A program made the translations under genes and the position numbers. DNA of 64,000 nucleotides, taken from the NCBI GenBank assembly GCA_002494895.1, contig DADA01000061.1, forward strand, positions 1 through 64,000. The letters run 5' to 3'. Of the stretch, positions 27,080 to 35,463 are shown piece by piece. Position 1 is the first letter of the stretch, and every line of letters begins with the position of its first letter. The DNA comes from Nitrososphaera sp. UBA210. GTDB taxonomy: Archaea; Thermoproteota; Nitrososphaeria; Nitrososphaerales; Nitrososphaeraceae. The notes beneath the pieces were generated by a model. It was not told the DNA's origin and ran no database searches. It was given only the letters and a program-made list of their open reading frames with translations.

Positions 27080-28108
27080 TCAACGAGTCCTATCGATCGT
27101 GGCAGATGAACTGGTTCTGCTACCGAACTTATCGGGATCTCCACGACTTTCCTTCTCAGTCGCCGACCCTGAGATAGTGACTTCTTTTTCCAGCCTGCTC
27201 AGGTCAGGTTCGGGTCCCGATTCAATCACGATCTCTTTCTCTGCGAGCTCTTTTGTTGGAATCACAACCGTATTACCTTCCTCGTTCTTTAGTATTATAT
27301 TGAATGAACCCGCCTGCTGTATCTTGCCTACGTGACCATTGAACCGCACTTTCTGCCCCGGCTTGAGTATAGGCTCTATCTGCGTCGTTCCGCGGATTAG
27401 TGAAGGGATAGCTTCCTTCAATCCATATGCCAGACCGACTCCGACTCCGATTGCAAGGGCCGCTGCTATGCCCCACACTACGGCTGATATTACGGTGTTA
27501 AGAATCGACTCGCCTATTCTTAGCTGGGTGATCGCGATCGCTATTACGATCGCGTAAAGCAGACCTCTGGAAGCTATCCCGATTGTCTTACCACCCGCAA
27601 CACCCCGGTGTGGGAGTTCCCTCTGAATCCAATCACCTACAAAGTCTGCGATTATCGCTCCCAACACTATGACCACTATGAATGCGATAACGTTGGGTAT
27701 CCATAGCCATACAGCATTAATAGCTTCAGATAATTGTTGGAACTGCAGTACGTTTACAGCAGCAGAAATAAAGAAAAGATACACAAACCATCTCGAAGCC
27801 ACCGAAATCAATTTGCTAAAGCTCCAGCCTGCTCTTGATATTGACTGACCTATGCCAGTATTGGTCCAGTATCGGTCGGCATTCATTCTAGTAACAATCT
27901 TTTCAACTGCCCATCCGATTGCTTTGCCCGCAGCAAGGCCGATTCCAAGAAGAATCAATGCTGCGATTATGTTCGGAAGCGCTCCTATAATTGTCTGAAC
28001 AAAATCATTCAATGCATTGGTTATCGCTTGGGGAAAATCCTCAGACGCAGTGCCGGCTGTCTGGAATGGTACGACCCATACCAATACTAACGCCATCAAA
28101 TTGATCAT
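27080..28108 (-). CDS. MscS/CmpX-like conserved TM-helix membrane protein
   Basis: 342 residues with a leading hydrophobic segment, several membrane helices and the conserved-TM-helix motif (ITNALNDFVQTIIGALPNII). A later helix pair (GWSFSKLISVASRWFVYLFFISAA) is followed by the MscS-like beta domain (LKPGQKVRFNGHVGKIQQAG). Proteins of this type are membrane-tension-related channels or modulators. The cytoplasmic tail is charged. It directly precedes and overlaps the divergent CDC48 gene, an uncommon pairing. Confidence 0.82.
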   Translation of the reverse strand: MINLMALVLVWVVPFQTAGTASEDFPQAITNALNDFVQTIIGALPNIIAALILLGIGLAAGKAIGWAVEKIVTRMNADRYWTNTGIGQSISRAGWSFSKLISVASRWFVYLFFISAAVNVLQFQQLSEAINAVWLWIPNVIAFIVVIVLGAIIADFVGDWIQRELPHRGVAGGKTIGIASRGLLYAIVIAIAITQLRIGESILNTVISAVVWGIAAALAIGVGVGLAYGLKEAIPSLIRGTTQIEPILKPGQKVRFNGHVGKIQQAGSFNIILKNEEGNTVVIPTKELAEKEIVIESGPEPDLSRLEKEVTISGSATEKESRGDPDKFGSRTSSSATIDRTR

Positions 28109-28503
28109 CGCTTGGCACCATTAAGATCCGTTGCTATTATTTTTAGCAACATAATTTAAAAGTCTTTCCTACAATTCGCGCCACGTATCGACAAAATCTA
28201 AAAGGGTCGCCTTCTCCGTTAACTGTGTCATTGCCTCCGCGGCAAGAAACTATGAATTCTAATTTTCTTCTCATGCTTATCACCGTCAAATACATTTTAT
28301 AAAGAACTTGTGGCATAGTTGTTAGTATCCAATCGATGGGCAGGGAAAGGTCGCTGCTGTTATGCAACATGTTCTATCTGGTAGAATAGATCCGATCGGT
28401 AATGCAAGTGATCGCGCTTGCACCAATGTAATTTAGCTCCGAGATCCGAATCCTCAGAGAGAATAAAGTTAGTGCAGCATAGGCTGAATAATCCACTGCC
28501 AAT
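28109..28503. other. Intergenic stretch, no supported gene
   Basis: About 395 bases between two minus-strand units. It contains AT-rich blocks near 28134-28155 and 28290-28305 that could serve as promoters for the MscS-like gene. No open frame with protein-like composition, repeat or RNA motif was seen. Confidence 0.4.
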
Positions 28504-29664
28504 CTAGTCAAACGACTGCTCTAATTTCTCATTAACCTTGGAGTATTTCGTATCTGAAACAAGACCAGAAGTACGAAGAGACTGAAGCTTCTCGACAGAC
28601 TTCTGTAGTGCGTAACCCGTTATCTCTTTTGAATAGCTCGAATCATCATCGTTGGCCGGCGAGTTGTTTTCTTGTGTCTCTACGGGCGTCTGGATGGCAA
28701 GAAGCGGCGATGACGCGGAGACTTGTTGTTGAGACCTGTTCATGGAAGGTGGGCCTTCCTTTGCTGATGTTCGCTGTGCGACGCCTGAAGACCTTTTCTT
28801 GAGCAGGATCACCGCTATTACGCCGCCGATTGGTGCAATAGAGATTCCTCCCAGGCGGCTGTAATCGGGGCTCCATTTCGCCTTCACGGTCTTTGGAGAA
28901 TCAACAAGAAATGTTTCTGTCTTTTCTTTTAACTGGGTGCCAGAGCTGTCGTCCCAGCCATCAAAGACATGGACCGTGAACAGATCATCGTTGTCCACGC
29001 TGACGGTTGCCAGGCTACCTTCGTCGTACCATCCTTCGCCTGTTCCCGTGCCTTGGTCTGTGATCACTCGTACGAAATACTGCGTTTGCGATTCGAACTT
29101 TGCCTGATGGGCCGCAGCGACTTTTATTGGAGGAGTGGTAAACGATGACTCGACTTCGCTTCCAACCGGGCGCTTTGAACTGTCAAGCGACCAGCTCATG
29201 ACTTGCTGCCTGGTGTCCGGCGAGCCGGGATTCTCCTTATTTGAGACGGTTATAGCGACATCAGAGCCGACATCAAACCACTCATCGCCAGTCGGTGAAG
29301 GTAGAGAAAAAGTTATCTCCAGATCTCTGTGGTCGGAAGTTGCAGACACAGGATACTGGACTAATGCCTGGAAGACTACCGTGTGCCCGGAATCCATTGT
29401 GACATCGAGAACGAAATTCCCCCGAGCCTTTCTTGGTATTTCAAGATACGGCCCGCCATCGATAGAATAGGAGACCAGGCTGTACCTGCTCGTTTCATCT
29501 CTGACCCATGAGTAGCTCTGGCTGATCGAATACCTGCCGGAATCAACAAAGAGGGTATAGGGCTCCGCAGTGCTGCCTGCATACTCTACCCGAAGTGGCT
29601 TCGCTGACGGGGGCTCTTGAGCATGAGCGTATCCTGCTGCGGCAATGCATCCGAACAATATCAT
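28504..29664 (-). CDS. Surface protein with cell-wall-type repeats, one membrane helix and cytoplasmic tail
   Basis: 386 residues. The ectodomain contains repeated beta units with the pattern G-x-G-x-G-WYDEGS-x-A-T-V-S-V, found in many thaumarchaeal surface proteins. A membrane helix (about 272-288) is followed by a 95-residue tail ending in a short helical hairpin (LQKSVEKLQSLRTSGLVSDTKYSKV), which resembles SHOCT-like modules. The ATG used leaves a short signal peptide; the frame stays open to a CTG at 29694, which would give a fuller one. Cotranscribed with the wHTH gene before it. Confidence 0.75.
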   Translation of the reverse strand: MILFGCIAAAGYAHAQEPPSAKPLRVEYAGSTAEPYTLFVDSGRYSISQSYSWVRDETSRYSLVSYSIDGGPYLEIPRKARGNFVLDVTMDSGHTVVFQALVQYPVSATSDHRDLEITFSLPSPTGDEWFDVGSDVAITVSNKENPGSPDTRQQVMSWSLDSSKRPVGSEVESSFTTPPIKVAAAHQAKFESQTQYFVRVITDQGTGTGEGWYDEGSLATVSVDNDDLFTVHVFDGWDDSSGTQLKEKTETFLVDSPKTVKAKWSPDYSRLGGISIAPIGGVIAVILLKKRSSGVAQRTSAKEGPPSMNRSQQQVSASSPLLAIQTPVETQENNSPANDDDSSYSKEITGYALQKSVEKLQSLRTSGLVSDTKYSKVNEKLEQSFD

Positions 29665-29696
29665 CGCCGCTGCAGCAAGGGTTGTCGCTTTCAGTA

Positions 29697-30311
29697 CTAG
29701 GCACCTTCTGTTATCTCTGCGATCTGGGCATACGACGCCGCTATTTTGGCGTCAATTTTTTCCAGTTTTTCATCCAGGCTGTGCTTCAGATCGTTGTAAT
29801 TGCCCTGCTGGATCCTTCCCTGGTCGTAATCGTGATGCAGCTTTTTCAGCGCCTCCCGAATTCCGTTCCTCTTTGAAATTAGGAACAGAAAGTCTTCGGA
29901 AATAGGCCACGTAGACCTGGGCAATTCGATGACATCCCCTACAGGCTCTGCGTTGTCGCCTCTAAAGCTCTCGATCTTTCTTACTTTCTGGAACCTGTAA
30001 GCGGTCAGCAGGTATCTGACGTCATTTGGGGCATAGTGGAGCTTTTCGATGGCGCCACATCTTAGCAGCGTTTTTTCAACCGTGAGCCTGATGAGGTCCT
30101 GCTTTGACTTGTCATTCTCGCCAAAGATGTCCTGCGCTATCTCGGCCAGCTTAACCGGCCCCATCTTGCTGGAGCTGAGCCTGGCTATGCTGTAGAGGAC
30201 CTTGTGGGTAAGCAATTCGCTACTCGAAGGTTCCAAATATTTGAAGCATTCCTCCCTGAGGTTTCTAATTTTTACAATACGACCCATCAGGTCTTGATCG
30301 TCTATTACCAT
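29697..30311 (-). CDS. Helical regulator-like protein with SHOCT-like hairpin
   Basis: 204 residues. The first half looks like a winged-helix-type domain (KVLYSIARLSSSKMGPVKLAEIAQDIFG ... LLRCGAIEKL). The C-terminal 60 residues form a helical hairpin (REALKKLHHDYDQGRIQQGNYNDLKHSLDEKLEKID), similar in pattern to the tail of the surface protein encoded downstream. The shared module suggests the two proteins may touch, but this is inference. No membrane segment. Confidence 0.7.
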   Translation of the reverse strand: MVIDDQDLMGRIVKIRNLREECFKYLEPSSSELLTHKVLYSIARLSSSKMGPVKLAEIAQDIFGENDKSKQDLIRLTVEKTLLRCGAIEKLHYAPNDVRYLLTAYRFQKVRKIESFRGDNAEPVGDVIELPRSTWPISEDFLFLISKRNGIREALKKLHHDYDQGRIQQGNYNDLKHSLDEKLEKIDAKIAASYAQIAEITEGA

Positions 30312-30422
30312 TTGTTCCCGTTACAAACATGCTCCCCCAAAGTTTCTTAAAGCCTCTTGTGTGGAGTGTCTGTACACTACACAGGCCGGGCTTGCATGAG
30401 AAGCGAGATCAATGTGAGTGTG

Positions 30423-31409
30423 TTATCGCCAATACGTCGATCTCTTGTTCAGAAACGACAATAGCGAGCCAAGGGCTACTGCCACGCCTGCATACAGAAT
30501 GATGAGAGGGAACTCTGGCACAACGGTGGTGCCTGTGATCCTGACAGAATTGCCGTCACTGGGCTCGACCCTGATCCAGGAATGCGTAGAATTTTGATGG
30601 TACTGCCTAAAGTCCACCGGATCGCCGGCAGCCCCGGTGACTGAATATGGCCCTCCAAGGAGTGACACGGGGATAATTGCGAGCATGGGCGTGCTAGTGT
30701 CCAGCTTTAGTGTCAGCGACTTTGTACCCTGCTCAAAACTGAATTCCTGCACCACTGACGCGGTGACCACATGAACGACGTAATCCCTGCCTTCCCATGC
30801 GACGACAAGATCATTTGTGTCCACGCTTTTTATCGCGTACCGCAGGACGGTCGCTCCTGGAGGCATCGTGACAACGTTGTCTACTATGTCAATGGGAATA
30901 TCATTTACATAGACAATGTCGGACATCGAGGGCAGGACTACGGTAGACTCGATGCCTCCGCTGTTGTAGCTCACCTCCCAGATGTCTGATGCTGCTTTGC
31001 TGACGATACTGGCGCTGTAGCTCAGGGTTACGTTAGCAGCTCCAAGCGTGTCTATCGCTATCGAGCTGCCCGCATGGGAAAAACTCAGGACTATGTTGTT
31101 CTCGTCGACTGCCAGAATGTCTGAAATGTTGCTTGCAATGGTGTTTACCGTTATTCTTGAAACAGTCCTGCTCGGAGCTATCTCCTCGGTGACTCTTGCA
31201 AGGCCGTCGCTAGAGACCTCTATGGTCAGGCTGTTCCCCGTGACCTGTGCAAACGACTCTGGGAGCTGAAACATGGCGAAAAAGAAAATTGTACTGACTA
31301 CTAGACATGCAATGCTGTCTCTGGTTAGCAAAGGCCCGCAGCTTCTTGCCGCTTGTTCCTTATCACGATTATAACACTTTTCCTGCTCTGTAGGTGCCTG
31401 TCTGAACAC
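30423..31409 (-). CDS. Secreted surface protein with PEFP anchor
   Basis: 328 residues. A hydrophobic segment around residues 30-52 acts as signal (ending PESFAQ). The ectodomain is beta-rich and nearly Cys-free (SLTIEVSSDGLARVTEE ...). The end is VPEFPLIILYAGVAVALGSL plus a basic tail, the same anchor signal as in the copper protein at 2310 and the surface protein at 60356. An upstream in-frame start gives a long charged N-terminus; the true start may be nearer the hydrophobic segment. Confidence 0.78.
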   Translation of the reverse strand: MFRQAPTEQEKCYNRDKEQAARSCGPLLTRDSIACLVVSTIFFFAMFQLPESFAQVTGNSLTIEVSSDGLARVTEEIAPSRTVSRITVNTIASNISDILAVDENNIVLSFSHAGSSIAIDTLGAANVTLSYSASIVSKAASDIWEVSYNSGGIESTVVLPSMSDIVYVNDIPIDIVDNVVTMPPGATVLRYAIKSVDTNDLVVAWEGRDYVVHVVTASVVQEFSFEQGTKSLTLKLDTSTPMLAIIPVSLLGGPYSVTGAAGDPVDFRQYHQNSTHSWIRVEPSDGNSVRITGTTVVPEFPLIILYAGVAVALGSLLSFLNKRSTYWR

Positions 31410-31506
31410 ACATCGAAGGGAGCCGGAGAGCGGATGCCAGAACAGGGGCCTTCGCCTCTACTATGTAATTGGTAGATAACTTGGTTCGATCGTGCTCTTT
31501 TTCGGC

Positions 31507-31549
31507 GGTTCGAACGTTCGAACCAGCCTCGAAATGCTTCCTTTTATAG
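31507..31549 (+). promoter_or_regulatory. 18-base perfect palindrome followed by a TATA box
   Basis: GGTTCGAACGTTCGAACC (31507-31524) is a perfect palindrome 17 bases before TTTTATAG (31542-31549), which itself is about 25 bases before the ATG of the secreted helical protein. The position upstream of BRE/TATA fits an activator site or an operator for both this gene and the divergent surface-protein gene. Confidence 0.6.
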
Positions 31550-31573
31550 ATTTGATAGGAAGGGTAGTTATCA

Positions 31574-32794
31574 ATGACGCATATCGCTGAACACCTGTGT
31601 GCGGTGATGGCTTTGATCGCCGCTGTGACACTTGCGCTTTCCTTCCAGCCCGCAATGGCTGAAGGGGGAAATCTCGAAGTCACCATGAAGGTGCTGGCCT
31701 CTGCAAAGGCACGGGTCCAGGCAGACTTGGTGGAATTACAGCAGCTAAAGATCGCGCTGCCCATAGGAACGGAGGCATACTATACTGCTGCAGTCAAAGA
31801 GCAAGACCTGGCCAAGGCCGCTCTGGAATCCGGTAACCCGGACTTTGCCAAGGATCATGCCATGAATGCGATGAACCTCTTCAAGACCGCCTCTGACTTG
31901 CTGTCCGGTGTTAAGGAGCTGGAGAAGCCATCAGTCAGAGTGACAGGCGACGAACAAGTCTCGGTCCAGGAGGATCGAGCAGACTATCTTCAAACTCTGG
32001 CAACTGCCAACAACGTTTCCGCTAGCTTTGCCGACTATCATTCAGCCATTCAGGCGAGCAAAGCCGCAATAGTCAGGCAGGATCTCCGAGCGGCTGAAGA
32101 ACACCTTGACCATGCCGAGTCTGTCCTTGATGATATTCAGAACGAGATCCAGGTTTCCGGCGACAGCAACAAGGAAGAAAGAGTAGAGGCTTTTGCCGAA
32201 GAGATGAAGGCACATCTTTTGCATATAGTCGCCATGGCAGAAAACGATAGCACTATGACTGGCCGCAAGACCCTGATGCTGGAGGCCACCGCCACTATTC
32301 AGCTGTTAGATAACGCAGCGGATATCGAAGAAATAATAAAGATTACAGAGGATTCGAGCAGGATCCAAGATATCCTGAATGAATACAGCCCAGTTATCTC
32401 TGACCCGGAAACTGTAAAGGACACAGAGGAGACCGACGCGCCGACGGATGATAGTAACGACGAACCAAACGACAATACCAACGACGAACCAAATGATGAG
32501 CCAAACGACACGCCTGCTGGTGATGTACCGGGCAACAATGCAACCGAAACCCCGCCCCCGAACGAGCCCAGCGAGGCAGAACAGCTGACGAATACTGCGG
32601 ACGAACTGGAGCAGAGGGCCAATGCGCTTCTTGCTGAAAGCGGTAACGTGGTGGCGACTCTGAAGATAAACGAAGCGCTCGCTCTTATCGCAGCCGCAAG
32701 GATAGACATCGATGTGGGGAACTATGACCTCGCGGCGACTGCGCTGTCTACAGCGGAAGCATTGCTTGATCTTGCAGAGGAGCTGATTGGATGA
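31574..32794 (+). CDS. Secreted helical-repeat protein with Asn/Asp/Pro-rich linker
   Basis: 406 residues. Signal peptide ends at QPAMA. Two helical regions (about 35-275 and 335-406), built of TPR-like helix pairs (DLAKAALESGNPDFAKDHAMNAMNLF; DLRAAEEHLDHAESVLDDI; NYDLAATALSTAEALLDL), are joined by a low-complexity linker of repeated NDEPND units at about 290-330. The linker is encoded by imperfect DNA repeats near 32455-32520. It probably acts outside the membrane as a spacer or scaffold. Leaderless promoter with a long palindrome upstream. Confidence 0.8.
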   Translation: MTHIAEHLCAVMALIAAVTLALSFQPAMAEGGNLEVTMKVLASAKARVQADLVELQQLKIALPIGTEAYYTAAVKEQDLAKAALESGNPDFAKDHAMNAMNLFKTASDLLSGVKELEKPSVRVTGDEQVSVQEDRADYLQTLATANNVSASFADYHSAIQASKAAIVRQDLRAAEEHLDHAESVLDDIQNEIQVSGDSNKEERVEAFAEEMKAHLLHIVAMAENDSTMTGRKTLMLEATATIQLLDNAADIEEIIKITEDSSRIQDILNEYSPVISDPETVKDTEETDAPTDDSNDEPNDNTNDEPNDEPNDTPAGDVPGNNATETPPPNEPSEAEQLTNTADELEQRANALLAESGNVVATLKINEALALIAAARIDIDVGNYDLAATALSTAEALLDLAEELIG

Positions 32795-32831
32795 TAGCGA
32801 GTATAGAGATGACAATGGGAGGCGAACCTAA

Positions 32832-33404
32832 TTGACGCAGGTTAGCACCATGATATGTGCGCCACCAGTGGAGCAGGCAATTGACACGCTCTGCGAGATG
32901 CAGGGAAATCAAGAGGTACTCCGTCAGGCAATTCGCGATGCTCTGCATTCCCTGGGAGGGCCGATAGCCGAGACCATAACCTGGCAGCTCAGGGCGCGAG
33001 GCATGCTGCTAGAGTCAGAGATCGATGTGCAGCGATTCTACAAGCACCTTGGACAGACGGTGGGAGTTGGCGCGGACATGGTAATGATAGAAGTATATGA
33101 AAATGCAATGCGATTGGCAAAAAACCTGAATCTCACGCCCAATCGCAGGATTCATCGGGGGCCGTTTGAAGATGTCCTGAACTCTGTGGGTGAGCGTGGC
33201 AGGAAAGCGATAATGGCCGACCTTCAATCGAGAGGGGCCTGCCACGACGGGAGGTATCTCGAACTTGCCGAAGTTTGCGAGTCGCTGGGCCGCTACTTTG
33301 ACGCGACATCCCCGGATATTGCTTTGAACAGAGTGTGGTCGAAGGTGAACAGGATGTGTTCGGAAGGTGCCCTGATGGCAACCGGGTCTGTGGCCCTGGC
33401 ATGA
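32832..33404 (+). CDS. Protein with two tandem copies of an unrecognised helical domain
   Basis: 190 residues made of two similar blocks: ALHSLGGPIAETITWQLRARG ... FYKHLGQTVG ... and VLNSVGERGRKAIMADLQSRG ... VCESLGRYFD .... Both share the spacing L-x-S-x-G, I-x-x-x-L-x-x-R-G, and L-G. The internal duplication is visible by eye. No Cys cluster or membrane segment. The TTG start follows GGGAGG. Next to the mini zinc-ribbon gene (10-base gap), so probably cotranscribed with it. Confidence 0.72.
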   Translation: MTQVSTMICAPPVEQAIDTLCEMQGNQEVLRQAIRDALHSLGGPIAETITWQLRARGMLLESEIDVQRFYKHLGQTVGVGADMVMIEVYENAMRLAKNLNLTPNRRIHRGPFEDVLNSVGERGRKAIMADLQSRGACHDGRYLELAEVCESLGRYFDATSPDIALNRVWSKVNRMCSEGALMATGSVALA

Positions 33405-33414
33405 GAGATCTAGA

Positions 33415-33561
33415 ATGACAAAGACCGAACTTGCGATGTGCCCGAAATGCCAGCACTACTCGGTAATAGTGCCAGCCGGCTTCATGCACATGATATACTG
33501 CAACATCTGTTTTTCTGTGCTGGAACGCCATTCAGGCGAGCGAAACAGGACAAACGCATAG
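33415..33561 (+). CDS. Mini zinc-ribbon protein, 48 residues
   Basis: MCPKCQHYSVIVPAGF ... YCNICFSVL: C-x2-C-x16-C-x2-C, with a basic tail. Same type as the gene at 13729-13857. It starts 10 bases after the preceding gene and converges on another mini zinc gene. Too short for routine annotation. Confidence 0.7.
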   Translation: MTKTELAMCPKCQHYSVIVPAGFMHMIYCNICFSVLERHSGERNRTNA

Positions 33562-33570
33562 CTGCACCAG

Positions 33571-33723
33571 CTATCGCACCAATAGCTCTGCATTTGCACA
33601 GTCCGTATGGAACAGTACGTCGGAAATGAAGCCACAGTCGGTGCACTGCATTCTCAGGTTCTGGTCGCACAATGAGCACTGCTCACTACTAGCCTCAAGG
33701 TCCGAGCCGCATTTCTTGCACAT
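33571..33723 (-). CDS. Cys-rich mini zinc protein, 50 residues
   Basis: Three Cys pairs and a His: MCKKCGSDLEASSEQCSLC, then MQCTDCGF, then HTDC. This is a double zinc-ribbon-like arrangement in only 50 residues. A GGAGA precedes the ATG; an in-frame GTG a few codons upstream is an alternative. Ends 9 bases from the convergent mini zinc gene. Confidence 0.65.
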   Translation of the reverse strand: MCKKCGSDLEASSEQCSLCDQNLRMQCTDCGFISDVLFHTDCANAELLVR

Positions 33724-33817
33724 TGTCTCCGGCACAATCTTGTCCCACACAACTATCCGATAAAAGATTTGTGCAGTGATACTTCAGAAGTTTTTTCGGT
33801 AGCAAGAATGTCGCAGG

Positions 33818-34030
33818 TCAGGCCACATGCAGAACTTTCAGAGGATCATGAACAGCGACTGAAGGCAACCGCTTTGGCGCTAGCCCGAGGTACGTCCACT
33901 TGTAGCGTCCGCCGCCTGCCCTGACTCCGCTGTCAAAGACCAGCCCGGCGGAACGCCATTTAGAGCCCAGCTCACTGTATTCCACCGTCGCATCGACTGC
34001 CTCATGGTTTGAATCCTCCTTGAACAGATC
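33818..34030 (-). pseudogene. Small protein frame without a usable start, behind nitroreductase
   Basis: A 70-codon open frame reads HEAVDATVEYSELGSKWRS, then AGLVFDSGVRAGGGRYKW and TYLGLAPKRLPSV, which looks like real protein, but it has no ATG and its first GTG (33985) is 29 bases past the strong AAGGAGG. That ribosome-binding site instead serves an ATG (34005) in another frame encoding a low-quality 42-residue peptide. A one-base indel just after that ATG would explain both facts. It lies 3 bases after the nitroreductase stop, so it was probably translated with it. Confidence 0.45.
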
Positions 34031-34033
34031 CTA

Positions 34034-34531
34034 CTAGTCAGTGAATCTTTCCCGGTGTACCAGTGTCTCCAGTGGCTGGCGTTTCTTCTTGCCCGCAAGC
34101 TTCGTGGCTGGATAGCCAAAGCATACTACTACAGTCGCATTTAGCCAGTTCGGGATGTTAAAGTCGTGCCGCAATTCCTTTTCTCTTATGCCAGTGAACA
34201 GACCCGAGGCGACTCCAAAATTCCACGCGGCTAACTGCATGTCCTGAGCGACTCTGCCTGCGTCGATCATGTGAAAACCATGTTCCGGGTTCGTAAGAAT
34301 AATGATCGCGAAATTGGCACCTGCTGCCCATTTGCCACTTGTACTGTCCCGAGCAAGCGTCTTCAAGTTCTCTCTGTCCTCCACGGCAATGAATCGCCAG
34401 TGCTGGGTGTTTAGCCCGGTGCCTGTCATTCTGGCCGCCTCGAGAACCTTTGACTTTATGTCGGCTCCGACGCTTTCTGGACTGAACTCCCTTACGTCCA
34501 GCTTGGTCTTGATGCAATCGAAGGTATCCAT
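34034..34531 (-). CDS. Nitroreductase family NAD(P)H:FMN oxidoreductase
   Basis: About 165 residues from the chosen ATG. Conserved features are KTKLDVREFSPESV at the start (FMN phosphate contacts R-x-F-S), the ARMTGTGLNTQHWRFI block, and DAGRVAQDMQLAAWNFGVASGLFTG. The end VVVCFGYPA is also typical. FMN-dependent reduction of nitro compounds, quinones or flavins; substrate unknown. A longer frame to 34606 would add 25 hydrophobic residues not usual in the family. Confidence 0.88.
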   Translation of the reverse strand: MDTFDCIKTKLDVREFSPESVGADIKSKVLEAARMTGTGLNTQHWRFIAVEDRENLKTLARDSTSGKWAAGANFAIIILTNPEHGFHMIDAGRVAQDMQLAAWNFGVASGLFTGIREKELRHDFNIPNWLNATVVVCFGYPATKLAGKKKRQPLETLVHRERFTD

Positions 34532-34642
34532 AGAGTCTGCTAATGACACTAGTCCGTACTTGAAAAGTATGCCGATGAGTCCTGATAGAAGCTTCTTCAA
34601 TATCATTAAAATATTGTCTTGAAGGACAATACACTAGGACAC

Positions 34643-34978
34643 ATGAGCATCGATCTAGCATTCATAGGCACTTCAATCGGGTTTGGCGGGGTAGCTGGAT
34701 TTCTCATTGGCTATGCGATAAAAAAAGCAATAAAGATAACGTTGTTCATAATCGGGTTATTCTTTGCCGCTCTGGCTTACCTCAACTACCAGGGCATAAT
34801 GACGATAAACTGGGACAAGCTTGGTTCGACTGCGACTGACGCCTCATCTGGGCTTGGGAATGCGACAGGGCAGATAGCCGGGATCTCTGACCAGGTTGCT
34901 CCGACGCTGATAAATTTCGGGATACCCCTGACGGGGAGTTTTGCGGCAGCTTTTGTGTTGGGATTTATGAAGGGATAG
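34643..34978 (+). CDS. FUN14-family small membrane protein
   Basis: 111 residues with the FUN14 pattern GFGGVAGFLIGYAIKKAIKI, a second helix (LFIIGLFFAALAYLNYQGIM) with the INWDKL that follows it, and a C-terminal helix. In eukaryotes FUN14 proteins are mitochondrial; archaeal and bacterial roles are unknown. The ATG start has TTAAAATA about 30 bases upstream, so it is probably leaderless. Confidence 0.8.
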   Translation: MSIDLAFIGTSIGFGGVAGFLIGYAIKKAIKITLFIIGLFFAALAYLNYQGIMTINWDKLGSTATDASSGLGNATGQIAGISDQVAPTLINFGIPLTGSFAAAFVLGFMKG

Positions 34979-35105
34979 CTGGGTCATCGACTAGATGCTA
35001 ACTGAAATCCATCTGTACGTCATTAGAGCGCCGACCACGGACGGTTGTGTTACTGACCTACATACTGATGGATATGAGGGCGGCTGGAGAAGTTCAGTAC
35101 TCAAT

Positions 35106-35303
35106 ATGGACGAAAGCCGAAAGGAAAGCACAAGATCCATGAGTGATATTCCTACACCCGATGATTATCATCGTTTTTCACGTGGAGAGTCACAGGATCC
35201 TAAGAGAAGCGCTCGACTGGTCCATGAATGTGACAAATGTTCGGGACGTTTCAAAAGCAAAGACGATCTACGAACGCATTACTACTGGGCGCATTCCTAT
35301 TGA
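35106..35303 (+). CDS. Single C2H2 zinc-finger protein, 65 residues
   Basis: A charged 35-residue N-terminal stretch is followed by HECDKCSGRFKSKDDLRTHYYWAHSY, a classical C2H2 finger with C-x2-C-x12-H-x4-H at the very C-terminus. The protein at 59521-59676 ends in the same way (LRKHKQEIHSY). A second ATG (35139) is possible. Confidence 0.75.
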   Translation: MDESRKESTRSMSDIPTPDDYHRFSRGESQDPKRSARLVHECDKCSGRFKSKDDLRTHYYWAHSY

Positions 35304-35463
35304 GTATTACTCATGGTTTTTGGGACATGCAGTCCTTGAATCGGTGAATCAGCATGTTGTACTAAAAATTACAGATTCCTCCTTAATAGTAGCGGATTTT
35401 TGCTGACTCTTGTCGAGTTGGCTGCGGAAGCGAATTAGATTGTGGTACCGCAAAATCCAGAAA

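Noticed and set aside
33880..34119. 79-codon reverse frame with good ribosome-binding site
   Set aside because: Its residues are Arg/Ser-rich and unlike protein; the neighbouring frame in the same place looks like the real (broken) gene.
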